A DNA stretch of 64,000 nt, taken from Puccinia triticina. Lineage: Eukaryota; Basidiomycota; Pucciniomycetes; Pucciniales; Pucciniaceae. The stretch lies in contig NC_070571.1 of NCBI RefSeq assembly GCF_026914185.1, positions 4,092,001 through 4,156,000 of the forward strand, given 5' to 3'. The position numbers and the translations under genes were made by a program. Positions 56,830-64,000 of this stretch are shown here, piece by piece (the first letter of the stretch is position 1; each line of letters opens with the position of its first letter). The notes under the pieces are model-generated. The model did no database searches, was not told the DNA's origin, and worked only from the letters and a program-made list of their open reading frames with translations.

Positions 56830-59448
56830 ATGCCTCCCCCTAAAAAAACCGAGAAAACCGGCAGTAACACTGGTTCTCATTCCTCTTCTACTAGGTCCGC
56901 AAACCCCCCCCTTGTCCCGGCCGGCAAGTTTAAACGTGCCAGCGGCCCGCTGCGGTTGGAATCCCACGACCGAGCTACTTCTCCAGACCCACCTACGCTT
57001 CAAGCAGGCGTTCCTGGAGGCTCAAGCGGGCAACAACCAGGAGGCAATGATCCTTCTTTGGGATCAGGCCATCACAACCCACAACAGTCTTGAACGTTTG
57101 ATCAGCTGGGAGATTCTTCTCTCTCTAACCAAGGGTTGGAACCCCCACGTGACTCACCCAAACCACCCAGCAAACAGTCAGCCGAATCATCCGGCAAACG
57201 ATCCGGCGAGCATTCCGCGCAGCCGCGCCCGGGGCCAAAACCGCCAAGCAGCCTCTGCACGCCAACGGGCCCCACCAGCAGCGCCTCCGGCAAACAAACA
57301 ACAGGAACCGGCTCCGGGGACAGTTCGACCCCGACCAGGCCAAAACGGCCGCATGAGGGGGCGCCGGGATTACCGGACCTTGATCTACGACGAGTTGTTC
57401 CGTATGAGTCGGACAATCCAGGGCGGCTACCAGTCAATCAATCAGTCCAGGGCCCGACACCAAGGGAATCAGCGCCACTAAGCTTTGGCGACGCTAGCGG
57501 TATGCTAAATCAAATGTTCTCCCAGATGGAGAAGATTGTTGATGGTAATTCCAAGCAGATTATACTACATACAAACTCTGCTATATCTTCTCTTGTTAAA
57601 TCTGTCCAGAAGGACGTGTCTACTCCTGTTTCTAATAATTTTCACTTGCTGAAAGATATCATATCCAAGAATTTCAAGTCCGTTAAGTTTTCCTTGTCTG
57701 GTCTCACTAATCGAAGTAATACTATATCCGCGTCTGTTAATAATAATGTTGTGGATATAAAAAGCTTAAATTGTCGTGTGGACAAGGTGGAGGAAGCTGT
57801 GAGAAAACTTAGCGTTGGGAATGGCCAGTTGGATGGGATGGAGAGGCGTGTTAAGGAGTTTGTGCAGAACACGCTTGACGTATCGGTCTCCAAGATTATT
57901 AGCCGGGATACAAGCAACCCTAAACTCATACATGAGGTACAGGGACTGAGTGCCCGTATGGCTAACTTAGAGTCTCACATCTTCTCCCCACCCACCCCTG
58001 TGGCTGCTGCTCCGGCTCCAGACGACATTGGTGCCGCGGTAACTGACCGTTTAGAACAGACCTTTCAAGGTTTTGAACGCCGCTTAGCTGATCTCCTCCA
58101 AACCGTTCGCCATGATCCTCGCGGTTCAGTTCTTGGAAGTGAGGTAGAAGAAAAACTCAAGGAACAGAGTGAAAGTCAGCACATTGATTTCCTGAATCTC
58201 CAAGGAAAGATTGATCAGATGATGAGCCAGTAACGAGCTCAGGGTGCCCGGCTTCGCGAAGAGATCACAGGTCTGACTAACACAGTACAATCCTTTACAA
58301 GGAATAATGGTGTAAGGGAAGCGCCCCCTCACCTTGCTGGTGCCGCGATGGGGCAGCCGCGTCGGGAAACTACGGGCATAGATCCTGAACTGAAGAAGCG
58401 CCTTAACTTCGCCATTTCTAAATCGGATTGGCCTAGTTTTTCTGGCGAAGGCGAATATGACCACCTGCGTTTTGTCCAGTGGATTGATACCGCCCAGAAG
58501 GATAGTTACGTTGACAATGAAGTCATTGTGCTAAAGCTTTTAACCATGCTCACAGGAGCGGCACTTTCATGGTATGAGACTATGCGTCTCACTCACCAAG
58601 ACTCCACGTGGGCGTTTTGGCGAGCTGAGATCTGTAAGAAGTTTGGCCATTCAGCGTGGAAACGCAAAAAACAAAACGCTTTCGCAGCGGATAGGTTCGT
58701 GCCCGGCGAGACCAGTCCGGCGCAGTGGGTCACACGCCAATATAGCAGGCTGAAGTTTTTTGAGCCTACTATTGATCAAGAGTCCATCAACTTCAAACTC
58801 CTGAACTTGATGGACAATGAAGTTGAGTACGCGGCTAAGACCGCGATGAAGTGGCCCAACAAGGACTTGAGTAGTTTTATCAATATACTGGAAGATATTT
58901 GCGACAAGACTTGGCTGGGCCGTAGACGGTTCCCACCAAAGGTTTCTCCGCCCACACCAGCCAAAGCCTTGGGCAACCCCAGCAAGAAGGGGAAGTCCTT
59001 GCCTTCTGACATTAAATGCTTCACATGTAAGGAGGCAGGTCACACATCACAAAAGTGTCCTAAGAATGTCAATGCTGTGGACGAAGGTGACGAGGCCGGC
59101 GTTGGTGCAGAGCTGGGCAGTGATCCGGAAGACAATAAATCCTTTATAGGTGTTGTCTCTGGAAGCGTAGATACGGTGGGAGCACCTCGCGGGAGGAACA
59201 ACCTTGTGCAGATGACCTGCTGTGACAGGGATTGCATGGTGTTTTTAGATAGCGGCGCGGTTAGGTCCGTAGTTGGAAAACACTATCTTGCGCGTTTTTG
59301 CCCGGGATGGGAGAAGTTTATCCTGACAGACCAGGTGGGAAAATTTCATAGCGCCTCCGGGTCCTTGATTCCACTGGGTATTGTGAATATTTGTCTTATC
59401 TTGAGAAATGTAAAGATGGTTATGAAGTTTGTTGTCATGGACAGTTGA
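56830..59448 (+). pseudogene. Gypsy Gag-protease polyprotein
   Basis: A single frame from MPPPKKTEKTGSN to TGA at 59446-59448 is interrupted only by TGA at 57091 and TAA at 58231, each fitting CGA or CAA. The first part is Pro/Ser-rich. The middle (about 57500-58230) is helical and coiled (LNQMFSQMEKIVDGNSKQ, KVEEAVRKLSVGNGQLDGME). The Gag core starts MGQPRRETTGIDPELKKRL and contains WPSFSGEGEYDHLRFVQWID and LTGAALSWYETM. A CCHC zinc knuckle (CFTCKEAGHTSQKC) sits near 59018-59060. The protease-like part has VFLDSGAVRSVVG with Asp-Ser-Gly. The pol frame overlaps its end by 20 bases in the +1 frame. Confidence 0.85.
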
Positions 59449-61177
59449 TACCGGGACAGAAGCTGTGGAGGCGTTTGAGGATGAGGTTGGGCGCGAGTCT
59501 AAAATCTGTGACGACCTCACTACGGACCAGCAACAGTGTCTAGTGCGCACCTTGTCCGAGAACAAAGCCGCTTTTGCCACACCGGATCAGCCCTTTGGAT
59601 CCATTAGGGGCCACGAAGTGGAGGTTACTTTGACAGTGGAAAAACCATACCCTTTGGCCCTTCGGAAGTCACCGTACCCCGCTAGTCCAAGAACCCGCGC
59701 GGTGATTGAGGAACATATCGCGCTTCTGATCCGCATGGGTATATTACAAAAATTAGGGTCTAATGAGGGCGTTTCTATCACCACCCCCGTGATAATCGTG
59801 TGGAATAAGGAAAAGTCTAGGCTAGTTGGCGATTTTTGGGCGCTGAATACGTACACTACGCCGGACCGGTACCCTATGCCAAAGATCACGGAATCTCTGA
59901 CCAAACTGCATGGAGCAAAATACATAACTTGTATGGACGTCCTGAAGGGTTTCCACCAGAACACGGTGAATAAGGATAGTCGCCAGTTCTTGCGTATCAT
60001 ATCTCACATGGGAATCCACAAATACATGCGGATGCCGTTTGGCATTAAGAACGCGCCTTCTCATTTCCAGCGTATGATGGACACTGAGTTCCGCCTGGAA
60101 TTGAGTGAGCTGTGGTTAATTATTTATATTGACAATATTATCATTTTCACTGACACCTGGGAGGAACATCTGTTGAAGCTACATATCATTCTCCAGAAGG
60201 TGCTTGCCATGGGAATGAAGATTTCCCTGGCGAAGTGTTCCTTTGGGTTTTCAGAACTGAAAGCGCTGGGACACATTGTGAACGGACTGTCTTTGGGTAT
60301 TGACCAGAACCGGGTAGCGGCGGTCCTTTTGAAGCCCATCCCGGTGACGGTCAAGGAGCTTCAGTCTTTTCTTGGTTTTGCAGGTTATTATTGTCTGCAC
60401 ATCAAAGACTTCAATATGATGGCGTCGTGCTTATACAAAATCTGTAGTCCAAATGTTGCCTTTGAAATGACTCTGGAACGGATTGCAGCTTACAAGGCGT
60501 TGCGGGTTGCATTGACTACGGCTCCCTTGCTGTTCCACCCTGATCCCTCTCGTCCTTTTTTGCTGTATGTTGATGCATGTATGGATGGGATCGGGGCGGC
60601 GCTGCACCAGATCCAGATGATTGGGGATAAGGAACAGGAGGGGCCTATTTGTTTCATCTTGCGGCAGCTGAAAGACTCCGAGAAGAAATATGGAGCTTCG
60701 CAGCTCGAGTGCCTTTGTTTGGTATGGGCGCTTGAGAATCTCTACTATTACTTAGACGGGTGTGTGTTTACTGTAATTACTGACTGTGTTGCTTTGAAAT
60801 CGTTGCTCAGCATGAAGACTCCGAGTCGACACATGATGCGGTGGCAGATTTCCATTCAGGAGTGGAGGGGATCAATGACCATTGTACACAGCGACGGATT
60901 GATCCAGAAGAATGTGGATGGGCTATCGCGGTGGGCCTTGCCGAATGATAAGGATAACCCCGCGTCTGACAAGGACGATACTCCACGGGAGGTACCTATC
61001 ATGGCAGTTAGCGTCAGCGGGCTGTCAGGTGAGTTCTGGGACTCAGTTGAACGTAGCTATGATACGGACCGTAATACGGCTGCCCTTATTGGGATTCTCC
61101 GGTCAAAACATTTGCAGCCAGACTTGGTTGCTCATTTAGAGGAGCCTTGGAAAGCTAATTTCAGCGCCAGCCAATTT
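59429..61177 (+). pseudogene. Gypsy reverse transcriptase and RNase H
   Basis: The frame overlaps gag by 20 bases in +1 and gives, in order: YPLALRKSPYPASPRTRAVI, GDFWALNTYTTPDRYPMPKI, MDVLKGFHQNTV, MPFGIKNAPSHFQRMMD, IIYIDNIIIFTD, FLGFAGYYC, then RNase H YVDACMDGIGAALHQ, KKYGASQLECLCLVWALE, FTVITDCVALKSLL and GLIQKNVDGLSR. The catalytic YIDD is YIDN, one G-to-A change, which should abolish polymerase activity. The frame is ended artificially by the miniature LTR element at 61178 and continues at 61815. Confidence 0.92.
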
Positions 61178-61284
61178 TGTTGAGTTGTCTGTTAGTCTGC
61201 TACCATGATGTATCACCACAGTATGGAGGGCTGTTGGATCGACCCATGAGCACTACCAACCAACCACCCAGCTGGCAGCCACAA

Positions 61285-61370
61285 GCGTCTGTAGCCTAGT
61301 TGGTAAAGGCAGCACTCTAGTATGTGTCTCAGCATAGCTGAGGTCGTGAGTTCGACTCTCACCAGACACA
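61285..61370 (+). tRNA. tRNA-like pol III unit in LTR 1 of copy 2
   Basis: Box A TAGCCTAGTTGG, box-B core GTTCGACTC, T stem GTGAG/CTCAC, acceptor GCGTCTG/CAGACAC with one mismatch, long variable arm CTCAGC-ATA-GCTGAG. A TTTT at 61377-61380 would stop pol III within LTR 1. The anticodon arm is non-canonical, as in the other copies. Confidence 0.6.
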
Positions 61371-61706
61371 TCTTCATTTTACAGTCTCTACAGGTTATGA
61401 GCCCAGAGCTACCTGAGCGCTACTCGCTTACAATAGAGACTTGATGAATTTGTGAATGCTTACTTGTAAGACCACACAAACCTCTATAAGCCTACATCTA
61501 GATCACAGGTTCAATCCCTACGCTGATCATCTTTCCTGGGTCTCATTCCCACTCTCTCTTGGGGTCAATCCCCACTTCCCATCATGTAGCAAGGGGGGGT
61601 GTTGAGTTGTCTGTTAGTCTGCTACCATGATGTATCACCACAGTATGGAGGGCTGTTGGATCGACCCATGAGCACTACCAACCAACCACCCAGCTGGCAG
61701 CCACAA

Positions 61707-61792
61707 GCGTCTGTAGCCTAGTTGGTAAAGGCAGCACTCTAGTATGTGTCTCAGCATAGCTGAGGTCGTGAGTTCGACTCTCACCAGACACA
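61707..61792 (+). tRNA. tRNA-like pol III unit in LTR 2 of copy 2
   Basis: Same 86-nt unit as at 61285, same sequence as far as I can read, followed by TCTTCATTTT. Confidence 0.6.
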
Positions 61793-61814
61793 TCTTCATT
61801 TTACAGTCTCTACA

Positions 61815-63060
61815 GATTTCTCTTGCTTGATGGACTACTGTACCATTGGACTGAAAATCATTGTGCCCTTGTCCTGGTTAATGAGGATCATATTCAGACC
61901 ATGTTGCATGAATGCCACAATAATGTAGCGGCCGGACACTTTTCTAAAGACAGGACAGTGGAACGCCTGCTATTGTTGGCCTGGTGGCAGGGGTGGACCA
62001 CACGAGTAGAGCAATATTGCGCAAGCTGTGACCGCTGCCAGAGGGCCAATCGGGCGACCGGTAAGCGGTTCGGGCTTTTGCAAGCAATTGAGGAGCCTAA
62101 AGGGCAGTGGGAAGTCATCAATATGGACTTCGTCACCGCGCTCCCCACGGCGGGCAAGGATAGCTATAACGCGGTCTTGGTTGTAGTGGATTGTTTCTCG
62201 AAACGGGCGCATTTCTTGCCGTGTTACAAGGAGAATACCGCGTTGGACGTCGCCTTGATTTTTTGGAATTCCATTATTCATGATGTTGGTTGCCCAAAGG
62301 TAATCATCACTGACCGTGACCCCAAGTTTACCTCTGAATTCTGGAAAAATTTGTTCCAACTTGTGGGGACGAAGTTTTCTCCACTGCGTATCACCCTCAA
62401 ACAGATGGTTTGGCGGAGCATATGATTCAGACACTGGAGGATATGATTTGGCGGTACTGTGCCTTTGGCCTCCAGTTTAAGGACAGCGAAGGCTATACAC
62501 ACGACTGGGTGTGTTTGTTACCTGCGCTGGAATATGCCTATAACTCCAGCATACATTCCAGCACAGGTAAAACACCGTTTGAACTGGAACGCAGATGGGT
62601 TCTGCATATGCCTTGCGATATGTTACTCAGCAAAGGGGTGACTCTTCACCCATCCGCTGAGCGGTTCCAGCAGATGATGCTCCAGGCAGAGAAACATGCC
62701 AGCAATTGCATAGCCAAGGCCGTTGCGTACAATAAAGAACAATGGGACAAGAGCCACCGCGATTATGATATTAAGGTTGGAGATTGCGTATTGGTTTCCA
62801 GTGTTAATTTTCAGAATTTAGATGGCAACCGCAAACTGAAGGATGCATTTGTGGGGCCATTTTTTGTCAAGGCTCTTCACGGGCGAAATGCCGTAGAGGT
62901 TATCCTGACAGAGGGTTTTGACCTTAAACACCCAGCTTTTCCAGTTGGCTTTCTGAAAAAAGTATGTGGTTGATGGGGACAGGAGTGATCCTCCACCTCC
63001 GGTCGTGCGGGATATGCTCCTGGAGGCTACTGACAGTGTGGTGCTCCATTCCAAACCATA
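61815..63060 (+). pseudogene. Gypsy integrase and C-terminal region
   Basis: This continues pol after the inserted element. The HHCC zinc region is HECHNNVAAGHFSKDRTVER with CASCDRCQRAN. The core has INMDFVTALPTAG, VVDCFSKRAHFLPCY and ITDRDPKFTSEFW. A frameshift near 62380 (FSPLR in place of a -TAYHPQ- block) moves to YHPQTDGLAEHMIQTLEDMI and YNSSIHSSTGKTPFELERRW. The end reads LKDAFVGPFFVKALHGRNAV and HPAFPVGFLKK. A second one-base shift near 62961 would extend it as YVVDGDRSDPPPPVV to a TAA at 63059-63061, running 25 bases into R1 sequence. DDE residues look present, but two shifts break the frame. Confidence 0.85.
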
Positions 63061-64000
63061 AGTAGTATTTTATTGCTTTTCTTTACATATATTCATCATT
63101 ACATTTCCCATCTCCCCATAACCCTTCACAAATACCTCATTATTATTGCATATTCAGATTCTACGCCAGATTTTACCTATAGTCACTGATACATAGTACC
63201 CCCTTATTTTCAATGGTTCAGTAGTTATAGAGGATATAAGACTTACAGACAACCTACAGTCTTCATTAGTTACAATACTCATTTCATTAGTAACCTACTT
63301 GAATCAATACAGTACATTTCTTTTACATATTTATTCTCACATACTAAACCCTTTACATACATTTCTCATTATGTACTATACCTATTGTACACATTACATC
63401 ATTGGATCTGTGCTTACCTTTTTCAGTAGTGCTCATCATTACAAGTAGTTACTATGTTCTCATCACTCTTCCCCATTAGTACATTCTTTTATTCCCATAA
63501 CCAGCATTCCCCTTTCAGCATTGCTCATCATTACATGCTGTTACTATGTTCACATCACTCTTCCTCATTTGTACAACCTTCATTCTCATAGCCAGAATTC
63601 CTCCACTGTCTGTGCTCATCCCTCCTTACTATAAGAACTGTCTTCCCCCCCTCACTTGTACCTCATGCAGAGAACTATATGCAGAATTTATAGATAATTT
63701 TAGATACAGAAATTATAAGTGCCCATTCTCATCAACCCATTGCCATTGAACCTTGCCATTGAATTCCCCACTCTCATCACTCCTCCAACTCTCTTACCCT
63801 CAGTAGTCAGTAGTTAAAGCTCATAGTCCTAGCTCCTAAGATCAAGCAGAAATCAGCCACACCTTTTCTTCTTTTTCTTAGTGTTACTCTCATCCCCTCA
63901 GCATTAGTCAGGAAGGCAGCCTCATCAGCACCCTTGCATAGCTTACATTAGTACTAGTGTTGCTATCCATTTCCCTTCCAAGCTCTATTCTCCCCTTTGA
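63037..64000 (+). repeat. Repeat R1, copy C, plus orientation, cut by the window end
   Basis: It starts TGTGGTGCTCCATTCC and is homologous in inverse to 28899-28700 plus 26584-25875 and to 23065-21285. The right end (about 15 bp past the window) is missing. A 95-bp internal duplication, TGCTCATCATTACA to TCACTCTTCC, lies at about 63429-63560. It may be the 3' LTR of the Gypsy element or a separate insertion; it does not match the putative 5' LTR at 55447-56104. Confidence 0.7.

Larger units (their letters stand above)
61178..61814 (+). mobile_element. Miniature LTR retroelement with tRNA-like LTRs, copy 2 (young)
   Basis: LTRs at 61178-61392 and 61600-61814 are both 215 bp and read as identical. 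The primer site GGTTATGAGCCC (61393-61404) perfectly complements GGGCTCATAACC, the anticodon arm of initiator tRNA-Met, and continues AGAGC. A polypurine tract AAGGGGGGG (61591-61599) precedes LTR 2. Flanks are AATTT (61173-61177) and GATTT (61815-61819), a 5-bp duplication with one change. Removing the element and one duplicate restores the Gypsy pol frame exactly between SASQF and LLLDGLLYHW. The interior (207 bp) is non-coding, with a second box-B-like GGTTCAATCC. Confidence 0.93.

Overview
The window looks like nuclear DNA of a transposon-rich basidiomycete, most probably a rust fungus (Pucciniales). The reasons are short introns of about 55-100 bp, several multi-exon genes that resemble uncharacterised rust families, a Zn2Cys6 regulator, and a dense mosaic of nested, decayed Copia, Gypsy, hAT, Tc1, Helitron, Crypton-type and miniature elements. 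The assignment rests on gene style and recall of families, not on a database search.

Layout. 1-4143: a Copia pol pseudogene, its LTR-like tail and a LINE endonuclease fragment. 4340-5445: a train of back-to-back hairpins of unknown origin. 4494-10315: three non-autonomous DNA elements sharing CACCAGGAAAAA termini and 3-bp duplications; two carry satellite arrays, and they lie in and around a second Copia pseudogene. 10320-12540: no recognisable gene. 13349-17440: the best conventional gene, a Zn2Cys6 transcription factor in seven or so exons. 18600-31500: nested repeats only, including a 636-bp miniature LTR element with a tRNA-like unit in its LTRs, two copies of a repeat (R1) flanked by CCGG, a Helitron inside one R1 copy, palindromic minisatellites and several MITEs. 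31894-32993: a Tc1-type transposase pseudogene. 33802-35314, 37096-38377 and 48391-50100: three lineage-specific genes, two of them damaged. 40810-41497: a linker histone H1-like gene with an in-frame stop. 51547-52380: a tyrosine-recombinase (Crypton-type) pseudogene. 53090-53690: a satellite. 54580-55445: a hAT transposase fragment. 55447 to the end: a Gypsy element with gag, pol and integrase, split by a second, younger copy of the miniature LTR element and running into R1 sequence.

Most mobile-element genes are dead, and the damage has a pattern. In-frame stops are mostly TGA or TAG where CGA, CAG or TGG is expected, and active-site residues are changed by transitions (YIDD to YIDN, DN to NN, HSFR to YSFR). 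This suggests cytosine-methylation or RIP-like decay. The most interesting item is the miniature LTR retroelement at 19830-20465 and 61178-61814. It has a 215-bp LTR holding a complete pol III tRNA-like unit, a primer site complementary to the anticodon arm of initiator tRNA-Met, a G-rich polypurine tract, TG...CA ends and 5-bp target duplications.
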